A stretch of 64,000 nt of DNA from JAVVEH01 sp032251435 (GCA_032251435.1 JAVVEH010000002.1:1-64000), one strand, 5' to 3'; numbered from the stretch's first letter, positions 53,803 through 61,794 are shown. The notes: generated by a model from the sequence alone, not told the origin. Translations and numbers: made by a program.

Positions 53803-53900
53803 CGAAGGAATCGAGGTAATCGAGGGAATCGAAAGAACCGATCCTCGATTCGCTCGACTCTTTCGATTCTCTCGATTCTCTCGATTCTCTCGAAAAAAAA
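53803..53900. repeat. 9-bp-unit palindromic repeat, copy B
   Basis: Left arm TCGAAGGAATCGAGGTAATC and further GAATCGA-type units, centre AGAACCGATCC (the reverse complement of the copy A centre), right arm of TCGATTCTC units, ending CGAAAAAAAA. It lies between the template repeat and the Avd-like gene. Confidence 0.8.
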
Positions 53901-53911
53901 TCCCGCCCTGT

Positions 53912-53954
53912 CTTGAACGCTTTTAAAAATATGCTATTTTTAATTGTGTTCAAG
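53912..53954 (+). promoter_or_regulatory. Candidate promoter of the Avd-like gene
   Basis: TTGAAC (53913-53918) and TATTTT (53935-53940), 16 bases apart, lie in an AT-rich island. The inverted repeat CTTGAAC/GTTCAAG (53912-53918, 53948-53954) brackets the -10 region and could be an operator. A strong ribosome-binding site AAAGGAGG follows at about 53969-53976. Confidence 0.45.
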
Positions 53955-53983
53955 GTTGTCACCCAAAAAAAGGAGGCGCGATC

Positions 53984-54733
53984 ATGTTTGGCGGCACCGG
54001 CGGGTATTTCTGGCTGGATTCGTGGATTCTGGGCAACATTGTCCAGTTGGGGACGCAACGGTTCTGCCGGGATTTTTTGAACCGGCGGAACGATCCGTGC
54101 GGCCGCCAATACGACCAGATGACGCAGGCGGCGCGGTCCGGATGCGCCAACACGGCCGAGGGGTCGGCGCGGCGGGCGACATCGCGGGAGACCGAGATGA
54201 AGCTCACCGATGTGGCCCGGGCGAGTCTGGCGGAACTGGCGGGGGATTTCATCAACTGGCTACTCCGGCAGGGAAAGGCGCCTTGGGAAAAGACTGGCGC
54301 CGAGGCGCGGGCGGTCTTCGCCATCCGGCTCGACCCGCCGGCCTACGGAGACGATGTGGTGCGCGATGCCTGCCTGCACATCCTCGATCAGAAAAAGAAA
54401 TTCGACCGCTGGCTGGATTCGGACAGCGACGAGGCGGTGGCCAACGGCCTGCTGATTCTCATCGGCCGGGTGATCAACATGCTCAACCACCAGTTGGAGT
54501 CGCAGGGGGAGAACTTTAAAAAAGAGGGCGGTTTCCGCGAAAAACTCACCGGTATCCGGGTGGAGGCCCGGGCGGCGCGGGAGGACGCTCCAGCCTGCCC
54601 GGACTGCGGCTCGCCGATGACGCGGCGGCTGGCGCAAAGCGGCAAAAACAGTGGCAAAGCCTTCTGGGGATGCACCGGTTATCCGAAATGCCGGGGCATA
54701 CGGGACATTCAGCCTGGGCAAGACCCAGGCTGA
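53984..54733 (+). CDS. Avd-like four-helix-bundle protein with C-terminal C4 zinc finger
   Basis: A 249-residue protein. Residues about 20-115 show the four-helix-bundle (S23-like) pattern seen in the DGR accessory protein Avd: QMTQAARSGCANTAEGSARR, then TSRETEMKLTDVARASLAEL. Residues 115-185 correspond to the extended C-terminal region of the four-helix-bundle-suffix group. The tail has a topoisomerase-I-type zinc finger: Cys205, Cys208, Cys230 and Cys236 in CPDCGSPMTRR...FWGCTGYPKCRG. Avd proteins form a pentamer that binds the RT and the template RNA; the zinc finger may add nucleic-acid contact (inference). AAAGGAGG seven bases before the ATG predicts strong translation. Palindromic repeats B and C flank the gene. 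Without the RT next door it would be annotated only as a generic four-helix-bundle protein. Confidence 0.82.
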   Translation: MFGGTGGYFWLDSWILGNIVQLGTQRFCRDFLNRRNDPCGRQYDQMTQAARSGCANTAEGSARRATSRETEMKLTDVARASLAELAGDFINWLLRQGKAPWEKTGAEARAVFAIRLDPPAYGDDVVRDACLHILDQKKKFDRWLDSDSDEAVANGLLILIGRVINMLNHQLESQGENFKKEGGFREKLTGIRVEARAAREDAPACPDCGSPMTRRLAQSGKNSGKAFWGCTGYPKCRGIRDIQPGQDPG

Positions 54734-54747
54734 GGGCTGAGGAGCGG

Positions 54748-54835
54748 TCGAGGGAATCGAGAGAATCGAATGAATCGAGCAAATCGAGGGTCGGTTCTTT
54801 CGATTCTCTCGATTCCGTCGATTCGCTTGAAAAAA
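54748..54835. repeat. 9-bp-unit palindromic repeat, copy C
   Basis: Left arm TCGAGGGAATCGAGAGAATC onward, centre GGGTCGGTTCT (as in copy A), right arm TCGATTCTCTCGATTCCGTC and a final TTGAAAAAAG. It begins 14 bases after the Avd-like gene. Confidence 0.8.
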
Positions 54836-54863
54836 GATCCGCCCCGGCGTCGGCTGGTGGGCT

Positions 54864-55652
54864 TTACAGCCCCATGCCAGCGAGAAAATCAAAGCTGGAG
54901 CGGAGGCAGTCGAAGGGATCCCGGCGGCATCTGTCCTGTTCGACAGCATACCATTCGACACCAGCCGCCTCGCAGGCGGGGATGATGTGCGCCCAGTCCA
55001 TGTTTCCTTCGCCAATCGGGGCCATGACCGGCCCTTCCTCGTTGTCCACTTCCTTGTCTTTCAGGTGAATGACAGGCACCCGGCCATGGCAGCGTTCGAG
55101 GATCCGGCAGCAATTCAATCCCGCATGTTCGACCCAGTACAGGTCCAGCTCCAGGTTCAACGCGGCGGGAGACTCGTCGATCAAGATGTCTTCCAAGGTG
55201 ATTTTTTCTCCGGGCACGCGTTGGAATTCATGGGCGTGATTGTGGTGACCGAAACGGATCCCCGCGGCGGCGAGTTTTTCGATGACCGGACCGGCATCTT
55301 TCAGAAACTGACGATAGCCTTCGGCAGTACGCCCGTAATTTTGGGGTATCCCGCCAATCGCGGCGAAATCACAGTTCAGGGCTTTGTGAAAGTCAATTTC
55401 CTTTTCCGTGTTGTTCATCAACGCGTCCCAGGACCGGTGCGTGGCGATACATGTCAGCCCGTTATCCGCCAGCATTTTTCCCGCTTCATCCGGGCTGACT
55501 TCCGGTTTTTCGTTGAAAACAGCGCCAACCGCGGACATTTGGACAGCGGTATACCCCATTTTTGACACTTTTTCCAAGGTGGATGCGAAATCAGCGGCGG
55601 TTTTCGTGAAGTCGCGGACAGTGAACAATTGGACGGCGATTTTGGAAGCCAT
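54864..55652 (-). CDS. Sugar phosphate isomerase/epimerase (xylose-isomerase-like TIM barrel)
   Basis: A 262-residue AP-endonuclease-2-fold protein: IAVQLFTVRD at the first strand, GYTAVQMSAVG, RFGHHNHAHEFQR with the metal-binding histidines, LNLELDLYWVEHAG with the metal-binding acids, VIHLKDKE and the final WYAVEQDR. Members isomerise or epimerise sugars or inositols, for example IolE/IolI or tagatose epimerases; the substrate cannot be fixed from sequence. No signal peptide. It converges on the Avd-like gene, separated by repeat copy C, and marks the end of the retroelement region. Confidence 0.85.
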   Translation of the reverse strand: MASKIAVQLFTVRDFTKTAADFASTLEKVSKMGYTAVQMSAVGAVFNEKPEVSPDEAGKMLADNGLTCIATHRSWDALMNNTEKEIDFHKALNCDFAAIGGIPQNYGRTAEGYRQFLKDAGPVIEKLAAAGIRFGHHNHAHEFQRVPGEKITLEDILIDESPAALNLELDLYWVEHAGLNCCRILERCHGRVPVIHLKDKEVDNEEGPVMAPIGEGNMDWAHIIPACEAAGVEWYAVEQDRCRRDPFDCLRSSFDFLAGMGL

Positions 55653-56060
55653 GGGGATTTCCTTGGTGATCGTTTAATTCTTCGAGAACTCATGTCCACC
55701 CGAAGCGGCGGGACAAGAGGTTAACTTAACGGCGGATGATGGTGAACTCAAACGTGGCATCGTGTTTTTTTGTGTGAAAAACAGTTAATTTGGGCGACGG
55801 ATTCGAGGGGGATCGAGGGGGTCGAGGGAATCGACAGATTCGAGAGAGCCGATCCGGCCGATCAGGGTTTCCTCCGGGTCGGTTCAGTCGATTGTCTCGA
55901 TTCCGTCGATTCTGTCAAAAAAAAATCCTCCGCGGTTGGTCGGTTCCCTCGACAACGTGTGCCACAGTCGGAGGAATCCTGAACCGCGCCATTGACTTTG
56001 CAGGGTTGGCCGTGGATATTAACTCCACCACATTTTTAGCACTGAATAGCCTGGCTGATA
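55653..56060. other. Intergenic region with palindromic repeat copy D
   Basis: A 408-bp spacer between divergent genes. Its centre is repeat copy D. The remaining sequence (55653-55795, 55930-56060) probably carries promoters for the isomerase gene and arfB, but I see no clear -35/-10 pair. A small frame crossing the repeat is low-complexity and not credible as a gene. Confidence 0.5.
55797..55926. repeat. 9-bp-unit palindromic repeat, copy D
   Basis: More degenerate than the other copies: left arm GATTCGAGGGGGATCGAGGG and GAATCGACAGATTCGAG, a longer centre with GGGTCGGTTC, right arm GTCGATTGTCTCGATTCCGT ending in TCAAAAAAAAA. Same orientation of the terminal A-run as copies A to C. Confidence 0.7.
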
Positions 56061-56468
56061 ATGAAATACGTGATTCCTGACAATGAACTGGTCTTTGAGT
56101 ATTCCCGGGCGAGCGGGCCTGGGGGACAGCATGTTAACCGAGTCCAGACAGCGGTTCAGCTCCGGTTTGACGCGCGGGCCTCCAACGCGCTCCCGGCGGC
56201 GGTGAAACAGCGGTTGATGAAGCTGGCGGGGAGCCGCTTGACGCTGGATGGCTGCGTGCTGATCCAGGCGCAAAGCCATCGCAGCCAATTAAAAAATAAA
56301 GAAGCCGCGGTCGCCCGCTTGCAAAAGCTGGTTGACCGGGCGGCGGTGCCGCCGAAAAAACGCCGCCCCACCAAGCCCACAAAGGCCTCGAAAGAACGAC
56401 GGCTAAAGAGTAAGAAAGTCCGCGGTCAAGTCAAGAAACTGCGCGGCGACCGCGACGGGGGGGAGTGA
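56061..56468 (+). CDS. arfB: ArfB-like peptide-release (ribosome rescue) protein
   Basis: A 135-residue RF-1-domain protein with the catalytic GGQ at residues 21-23 (SGPGGQHVNRVQTAVQLRF). It has a lysine/arginine-rich C-terminal tail (KKRRPTKPTKASKERRLKSKKVRGQVKKL) that in ArfB inserts into the empty mRNA channel of stalled ribosomes. It lacks the codon-recognition domains of RF1/RF2, so rescue hydrolysis of peptidyl-tRNA is the expected role. Length equals that of E. coli ArfB. A tandem GACCAGT array follows the stop. Confidence 0.92.
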   Translation: MKYVIPDNELVFEYSRASGPGGQHVNRVQTAVQLRFDARASNALPAAVKQRLMKLAGSRLTLDGCVLIQAQSHRSQLKNKEAAVARLQKLVDRAAVPPKKRRPTKPTKASKERRLKSKKVRGQVKKLRGDRDGGE

Positions 56469-56519
56469 CCAGGGACCAGTGACCAGTGACCAGTGACCAG
56501 TGACCAGGGACCAGTGACC
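56465..56519. repeat. GACCAGT tandem repeat
   Basis: Seven or so copies of the 7-bp unit GTGACCA/GGGACCA directly follow the arfB stop codon. The rest of the spacer to 56724 contains no gene; it ends in an AT-rich stretch with a T-run at 56711-56717 before the next start. Confidence 0.8.
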
Positions 56520-56724
56520 GCGGCGGAATTTGATGCCGCGGCGCTGTTGTTTATTCCTTTTCGGTTGAAAAAAAGCGCGATTGATTTAGGTTTCCGGAAG
56601 CTGGGCGGTTCCCGCGGAATCTGGAGATGATTTAAAGAGTCGCCCCGAAAGCGTTTGAGCGTGTGCTAATAAATCGTCACATGACAGGGCTGTCGTCTCC
56701 GGGTGTCCTGTTTTTTTAATAAAT

Positions 56725-58689
56725 GTGGAGACTGTTGTGGAAAAAGCGCATGACATTTTTGTTCCAGGCCGGGTCTGTTTGTTTGGCGAGCATTCCGACT
56801 GGGCCGGCGGCTACCGGCGGGTGAATTCGTCCATCCGTCCGGGAAAGGTGATTATTTCCGGTACGAACCAAGGCGCCTACGCCCGGGTGAAAGCGCATCC
56901 GGATTCGCTGGTTATTCACTCGACGCTGACCGACGGATCCCGCCCGCCTTCCTGCAACTTGCCCATGGATCGTGAGGCGCTTCTCACCGTCGCCGAGGAA
57001 GGCGGGTTTTACAGTTACGCGGCCGGCGTGGCCTACACGATGCTGACCTATTACCAGATCAAAGGGCTGGAAATTGATAATTATTTGACCGATTTGCCGG
57101 TGAGAAAGGGCTTGAGCTCATCGGCGTGTTTTTGCGTGTTGGTGGCCCGGGCCTTCAACCGGGTTTATGATTTGAAATTGACTCCCCGGGCGGAAATGGA
57201 AGCGGCCTATCAAGGGGAAATATTAACTCCGTCCCGGTGCGGCCGCATGGATCAGGGCTGCGCTTTTGGTCAGGTGCCGGTGGAGATGACCTTTGACGGC
57301 GATTTGCTGAAAACCCGGCAATTGGGGGTGAAACATCCCGTCCACCTGCTTGTGGGCGATTTGAAAGGGCGGAAAGACACCGTGCGTATCTTGGGAGATT
57401 TGAATCGGGCCTATCCGTTTCCAAACGGTGAACTGGAAGCGGGGGTCGTGACGTTTTTAGGCTCTGTCAATGAGGATATCTCATCACGGGCGGCGGCCGC
57501 GCTGGCCGCTGGAGACGCGGAGACGCTGGGAAACCTGATGACTGAGGCTCAAGCGGGGTTTGACCGTTATTTGAGACCGGCCTGCCCGATGGAATTAGCC
57601 GCGCCTAAACTGCACGCGGTTCTCGGCGATGAGCGGGTCAAGACGCTCACCTACGGGGGAAAGGGGGTGGGCAGCCAGGGCGATGGCTGTGTGCAATTCG
57701 TGGCGAAAGATTCCGCCGCCCGGAAGGCCCTGTCGGACTACCTGGCTGAAACCTACGGCATGGATTGTTTTGACTTGGATCTAATCCCGCCCAAAAAACT
57801 GCGGAAAGCGGTGATCCCCGCGGCGGGCTTCGGCACGCGGATGTTCCCGGCTTCCAAGGCGGTGAAAAAAGAATTCTTTCCGGTGGTGACTTCGGACGGC
57901 ATCGCGAAACCGGTTATTCTGGCGATTGTCGAGGAGGCTTTTGAGGCGGGAATAGATGATGTGGCGATCATTGTCAAGTCAGGGGACGAGCCGGTGTTTG
58001 ACGCGTTTTTCCGTGAACCTCTGGCACCGGAACACTATAACCATTTGTCCGATCAGCATAAACGATACTGCGAAAAATTGCGGGTCATGGGCGAAAAAAT
58101 CACCTACATCCCGCAAGCGGAGCAAGCCGGGTTCGGCCATGCGGTGAATTGCGCGGCGGATTGGGTGGGGGATGAGCCTTTCCTCTTGATGCTGGGAGAC
58201 CACCTGTATGTGTCGGACACGGACACCCCATGCGCGAAACAGCTGGTTGACGCGTATGACGCGGCCGACGGCAAGCTCAGCGTGGTGGGAGTCTATGTCG
58301 AAGAGGGTCAGAACGTCTGTCATTACGGGACCGTGGCGGCTCTGCCGACTGAGAGCGCCGACCTGTATCAAGTCAGTGAATTCGCCGAGAAACCCAGTTT
58401 GGATTACGCCCGGCAAAATTTGGTCACGGCCGGCTTGGCACCGGATCATTTTCTCTGTGTGTATGGTCAGTACGTCCTGAATCCGTCATTGTTCACGTAT
58501 CTTCAAGACCAGATTGCGTGTGATTACCGCGAAGGCGGAGAAATTCAGCTGACGACGGCGTTGGACACCATGCGGCGTGAGGAGGGCGTGCTGGCGTGCC
58601 GTGTCGCCGGTCAGCATTACGACACGGGCCTTCCCGGGCCCTATGTGGCCACGTTGAACGCGGTTCACGCCAAGAGCGGGTCCCACTGA
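56725..58689 (+). CDS. Fused GHMP sugar kinase and GalU-like nucleotidyltransferase
   Basis: A 654-residue protein starting at GTG 56725 (GTG 56737 is an alternative). Residues 1-355 are a GHMP kinase: PGRVCLFGEHSDW substrate segment, PVRKGLSSSACFCVLVA phosphate-binding loop, and TYGGKGVGSQGDGCVQFVA C-terminal motif. Residues 360-654 are a sugar nucleotidyltransferase of the GalU type: AVIPAAGFGTRMFPASKAVKKE signature region, MLGDHLY, SEFAEKP and GQHYDTGLPGPYVATLNAV. A single protein could therefore phosphorylate a free sugar at C1 and convert it to the UDP-sugar, a salvage route analogous to plant fucokinase/GDP-fucose pyrophosphorylase but with a GalU-type second half. The sugar is unknown. 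Stop overlaps the epimerase start. Confidence 0.88.
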   Translation: METVVEKAHDIFVPGRVCLFGEHSDWAGGYRRVNSSIRPGKVIISGTNQGAYARVKAHPDSLVIHSTLTDGSRPPSCNLPMDREALLTVAEEGGFYSYAAGVAYTMLTYYQIKGLEIDNYLTDLPVRKGLSSSACFCVLVARAFNRVYDLKLTPRAEMEAAYQGEILTPSRCGRMDQGCAFGQVPVEMTFDGDLLKTRQLGVKHPVHLLVGDLKGRKDTVRILGDLNRAYPFPNGELEAGVVTFLGSVNEDISSRAAAALAAGDAETLGNLMTEAQAGFDRYLRPACPMELAAPKLHAVLGDERVKTLTYGGKGVGSQGDGCVQFVAKDSAARKALSDYLAETYGMDCFDLDLIPPKKLRKAVIPAAGFGTRMFPASKAVKKEFFPVVTSDGIAKPVILAIVEEAFEAGIDDVAIIVKSGDEPVFDAFFREPLAPEHYNHLSDQHKRYCEKLRVMGEKITYIPQAEQAGFGHAVNCAADWVGDEPFLLMLGDHLYVSDTDTPCAKQLVDAYDAADGKLSVVGVYVEEGQNVCHYGTVAALPTESADLYQVSEFAEKPSLDYARQNLVTAGLAPDHFLCVYGQYVLNPSLFTYLQDQIACDYREGGEIQLTTALDTMRREEGVLACRVAGQHYDTGLPGPYVATLNAVHAKSGSH

Positions 58690-59771
58690 TGCGGTATCTT
58701 GTCACTGGCGGCGGCGGTTTTTTAGGCGGGCGTTTAGCGCGGGAACTCTTGTCCCGCGGCGAGGATGTCCGCGTCCTGGGGCGGCATGATTATCCCGATC
58801 TGGCCGCCGCCGGGGCGGAATGCCATGTGGGAGATATTCGGGACTCGCAGGCGGTTAAAGCCGCCAGCCGCGGCTGTGACGGTATTTTTCATGTGGCGGC
58901 GCGGGCCGGTGTCTGGGGGGATCGGCAGGAGTATTTTTCCATTAACGTGAGGGGGACGGCGAACGTTTTGCAAGCCTGCCTTGAAGAGAAGGTCACGCGC
59001 CTGGTTTACACGAGTTCTCCCAGTGTCGTGTTTGATATGGCCCGCCTGGATATAGAAAACGGGGATGAATCTCTTCCCTATCCAAAGCGCTATGCGGCGG
59101 TGTATCCGGAGTCTAAAGCCCGGGCGGAAAAAATGGTTTTAGCCGCGAATGGGTGGGACATCGTGGTCGGGGATGACGGCGTTTCACGGCCGCGGGTTGA
59201 ACGGCTGGCCACCTGCGCCTTGCGCCCGCATTTGATTTGGGGAACCGGGGATCCGCATTTAGCGCCACGCATCGTCAATCGAGCGAAAGCGGGAAAATTG
59301 AAGATCGTCGGCACGGGTAAGAACAGGATCAGCATGACGCATGTCGACAACGCCGCGCTGGGGCACATCCAGGCGATGGCCGCCTTGTCCGCGGATTCCC
59401 CCGTCGCCGGACAGGCGTATTTTATCAACGATCCGGAACCGGTGGCGATGTGGGCGTGGATTAACCGGCTCCTGCATGGCGCGGGCGCCAAAGAACTCGA
59501 TAAGCGGGTTCCCTATCGACTGGCGTGGCTGGCCGGGGCCGCGCTGGAAGCGGTTCACGGGCTTTTTCCCCGGCTTGGCGAGCCGCCCATGACGCGGTTT
59601 GTGGCGGCTCAACTGGCGGGATCTCATTGGTTCACCTGCGCCAAAGCGGTTCGGGATTTTGGCTACGCTCCCAAAAAAGATCTGGAAGAAGCCATGAAAT
59701 CACTCATTGCTTCGTTTTTGTGTTTGCATGCGGGTCGGCGTGTTTCAGATCGTGGTGGTGGAAAAACGTGA
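58689..59771 (+). CDS. NAD-dependent epimerase/dehydratase (extended SDR)
   Basis: A 360-residue protein from ATG 58689, which overlaps the preceding stop by one base (TGATG). NAD loop TGGGGFLGG (residues 6-14), the aspartate of HVGDIRD, and the catalytic Y-x3-K in YPESKARAEK are clear. The middle (HLIWGTGDPHLAPRIVNRAKAG, ISMTHVDNAALGHI) matches the 3-beta-HSD/NSDHL-like branch of extended SDRs. Translational coupling to the kinase-nucleotidyltransferase suggests it acts on the resulting nucleotide sugar, but members of this branch also reduce isoprenoids or sterols. The last 25 residues are poorly conserved. Confidence 0.82.
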   Translation: MRYLVTGGGGFLGGRLARELLSRGEDVRVLGRHDYPDLAAAGAECHVGDIRDSQAVKAASRGCDGIFHVAARAGVWGDRQEYFSINVRGTANVLQACLEEKVTRLVYTSSPSVVFDMARLDIENGDESLPYPKRYAAVYPESKARAEKMVLAANGWDIVVGDDGVSRPRVERLATCALRPHLIWGTGDPHLAPRIVNRAKAGKLKIVGTGKNRISMTHVDNAALGHIQAMAALSADSPVAGQAYFINDPEPVAMWAWINRLLHGAGAKELDKRVPYRLAWLAGAALEAVHGLFPRLGEPPMTRFVAAQLAGSHWFTCAKAVRDFGYAPKKDLEEAMKSLIASFLCLHAGRRVSDRGGGKT

Positions 59772-59829
59772 AATACCCTATACGTTTAGACGAGTTGTTC
59801 TAGAAAAAAAATCACCAAGGTGTGTCATT

Positions 59830-60513
59830 ATGCGGGGATCATTGCGTTATTCCAAGCCCAAAGGTCTTTTAATCGCCCCGTCCATTTTAGCCGCGGATTT
59901 CGCCTGTCTTGGGGATGAGGCGCGGCGCGTGGAGGAGGGCGGCTGTGACATGCTTCATCTGGATGTCATGGATGGGCATTTCGTCCCGAACATCTCCCTG
60001 GGGCCACCGGTTGTCAGCAGCCTTCGCGCGTGCACGGATCTGACGTTTGACGCGCATCTGATGATCAGCCAGCCGGACCGCTATGTGGAAGCCTTCGCCA
60101 AGGCGGGCGCTGACCACATAACGATTCATGTGGAAAGTGACGGGGACACCGCCGCGACCTTGCGGGCGATCCGGGAACTGGGCTGTTCCGCCGGGCTCTG
60201 CCTGAAACCCGCCACTCCCGCGTCGGTGATTGAACCCTTTCTCGATTTGCTCTCCATGGTGTTGGTGATGACGGTCGAACCGGGATTTGGCGGTCAGAGT
60301 TTCATGGCTGACATGCTGCCGAAAATCAAGACCGTGCGGGCCCTGTCTGATCAAGCCGCGCGCCCCTTCCATGTGGAGGTGGATGGGGGCATTGACGCGG
60401 AGACGGCGCCATTGGTCGCGGCCGCGGGCGCCGATGTCCTGGTGGCGGGAACCAGTGTGTTCAGAAACCCGAATGGCGTGGCGGCCGCGATGGCCGCCTT
60501 GAGGAATAAGTAA
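59830..60513 (+). CDS. rpe: Ribulose-phosphate 3-epimerase
   Basis: A 227-residue TIM barrel from ATG 59830, preceded by AAGGTG; a longer frame overlapping the epimerase gene is rejected. LIAPSILAADFACLGDE, LHLDVMDGHFVPNISLGP (metal-binding His and Asp), VLVMTVEPGFGGQSF and HVEVDGGIDAETA are diagnostic. It interconverts ribulose-5-phosphate and xylulose-5-phosphate in the pentose phosphate pathway. Confidence 0.96.
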   Translation: MRGSLRYSKPKGLLIAPSILAADFACLGDEARRVEEGGCDMLHLDVMDGHFVPNISLGPPVVSSLRACTDLTFDAHLMISQPDRYVEAFAKAGADHITIHVESDGDTAATLRAIRELGCSAGLCLKPATPASVIEPFLDLLSMVLVMTVEPGFGGQSFMADMLPKIKTVRALSDQAARPFHVEVDGGIDAETAPLVAAAGADVLVAGTSVFRNPNGVAAAMAALRNK

Positions 60514-60521
60514 ACAAAGCG

Positions 60522-61142
60522 GTGACACCCATGAGCATGACAACGCTGGTTAAACCTGTTGTACGATGGATCTGGCTGTGCGGCGGGGGACTGCTGGCGT
60601 TTGGCTGCGCCTATACCGCCCCCACCGCGTACTACACGCTGGAAAGCGGACGGATGGCGGCGGCTTCCAGCGCGGCGGCCCCGGTGATTGTCATTGAGTC
60701 CGTGTCCGTGCCGGATTATCTGGACAACAAATCGGTGGTGGTGCGGCAAGGCCCCCATCAGCTGGAACGGCGTGAGTTTGATCAATGGGCGGAACCTCTG
60801 GAAGACGCGGTCGCGAGAGTGTTGAGAGATTCGTTCACCCGGGCTTTGCCAAAAGCGAAGGTGGCGCTTGGAACAGACATCCGCCGTGACGCTGTCCGGG
60901 ATTATTCCCTGAACATCGTGGTTTACGGGTTTGAAGCGGATCGTCAGGGGGCTGTGCGCTTCATGGGTCGTTGGGAATCAGGCGGCCGCGGCCGCCTGTT
61001 CGACATCGCCGTGCCAGCGACCGGTGAGTCCAGCGTGGCGCGGATGGTCGCCGGGATGAGTCAAGCTGTTGACTTGCTCGCGGATGAGATCGCGAAGGAC
61101 ATCCTCGTGGATGCGGCCGGGCGGGAGATTACTGGCCGATAA
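60522..61142 (+). CDS. PqiC/DUF330-like ABC-transport auxiliary lipoprotein
   Basis: A 206-residue lipoprotein; the frame starts at GTG 60522, with ATG at 60531 and 60537 as alternatives. The signal ends in the lipobox LLAFGC. The mature part has TAYYTLESG, VIVIESVSVPDYLDNKSVVVRQGPHQLE and EFDQWAEPLEDAVARVLRDSF, the layout of the DUF330/PqiC family that partners with MCE-type transporters in the periplasm. No MCE genes are visible here. It converges on the next gene with a 14-base overlap. Confidence 0.85.
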   Translation: MTPMSMTTLVKPVVRWIWLCGGGLLAFGCAYTAPTAYYTLESGRMAAASSAAAPVIVIESVSVPDYLDNKSVVVRQGPHQLERREFDQWAEPLEDAVARVLRDSFTRALPKAKVALGTDIRRDAVRDYSLNIVVYGFEADRQGAVRFMGRWESGGRGRLFDIAVPATGESSVARMVAGMSQAVDLLADEIAKDILVDAAGREITGR

Positions 61143-61794
61143 ACCAGTCGGATTCCAGCCAGAGAATGCCGAATTCGGCGCGCAGGTCAAGACCGTTGGT
61201 GCGCTTGAAAAAGGTTTCCAGTTCTTTGAATCCCCATAAAAGTTGCAGATACCGCGCGCCCACGGCGGCTTCGATTTCGCCGCCCTTTTTTTCCACGTCC
61301 GTGATGCGTTTCAGCGTGGCGACCTCCTGCAGAATGAGCAGGAAAAGCACGAACTTCGCCGGCAGTTTGCTCATTTGAGCCATGTAGGCCGTGTACCGAT
61401 ATTCCTGAAAACTCTTTCGGGCCTCCGGGGTGTTCAGTTTGTCGAGCGCGGCGGCCCCTTCAGCGAGAAAATCAAAGACACCGTTGATATTGATGATAAT
61501 CGTACAGCTTTTGACTTCATCGTCATCCACTTCTTCAATGCTGATTTCAGCCTTGGAGCGCCATTCAGGAAAGATGCCATCAATGGTGCCCGAAAGCAGG
61601 ATGGACCCATTTTCGACCCCGTAAGGTTTGACGAAAAGCGTGGCCAGGGCGTCGGTGATACGGGAGGCGTTGGTTTTCCGCACCAGGTCATCAATCGCCT
61701 CTAGCTTTTTACTGTCGGTCCGCCCGCTTTTTTCGTATTGCCTGAAAAGCTTTTCAAAATTCTTCCACGTGGTCGTGAGCGTGCGGGGTGCCAT
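61129..61794 (-). CDS. Conserved-looking protein of unknown function
   Basis: A 221-residue protein I do not recognise. It is soluble and starts MAPRTLTTTWKNFEKLFRQY. It has a mixed alpha/beta middle with SILLSGTIDGIFPEWRSKAEISIEEVDDDEVKSCTIIININGV, resembling a small beta sheet, followed by long helices (LDKLNTPEARKSFQEYRYTAY, LPAKFVLFLLILQEVATL). No signal peptide or known catalytic motif. Codon use matches the neighbours. Its last bases overlap the PqiC-like gene on the other strand. Confidence 0.6.
   Translation of the reverse strand: MAPRTLTTTWKNFEKLFRQYEKSGRTDSKKLEAIDDLVRKTNASRITDALATLFVKPYGVENGSILLSGTIDGIFPEWRSKAEISIEEVDDDEVKSCTIIININGVFDFLAEGAAALDKLNTPEARKSFQEYRYTAYMAQMSKLPAKFVLFLLILQEVATLKRITDVEKKGGEIEAAVGARYLQLLWGFKELETFFKRTNGLDLRAEFGILWLESDWFIGQ

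Noticed and set aside
53467..53916. A 149-codon frame starting in the template repeat, which could be read as a small lectin-like protein
   Set aside because: It has no ribosome-binding site, its conserved part is AAC-saturated like a DGR template, and its second half is GC-rich spacer and palindromic repeat B.
53944..54519. A 191-codon frame overlapping the Avd-like gene
   Set aside because: Shadow frame: arginine/glycine-rich without family motifs, while the frame from 53984 has a strong ribosome-binding site and recognisable domains.
52330..55926. CRISPR-like array or rho-independent terminators at the GAATCGA repeats
   Set aside because: Units are 9 bp without spacers of CRISPR length. 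The hairpins are followed by A-runs, not T-runs, on the plus strand, and precede rather than follow T-runs on the minus strand.
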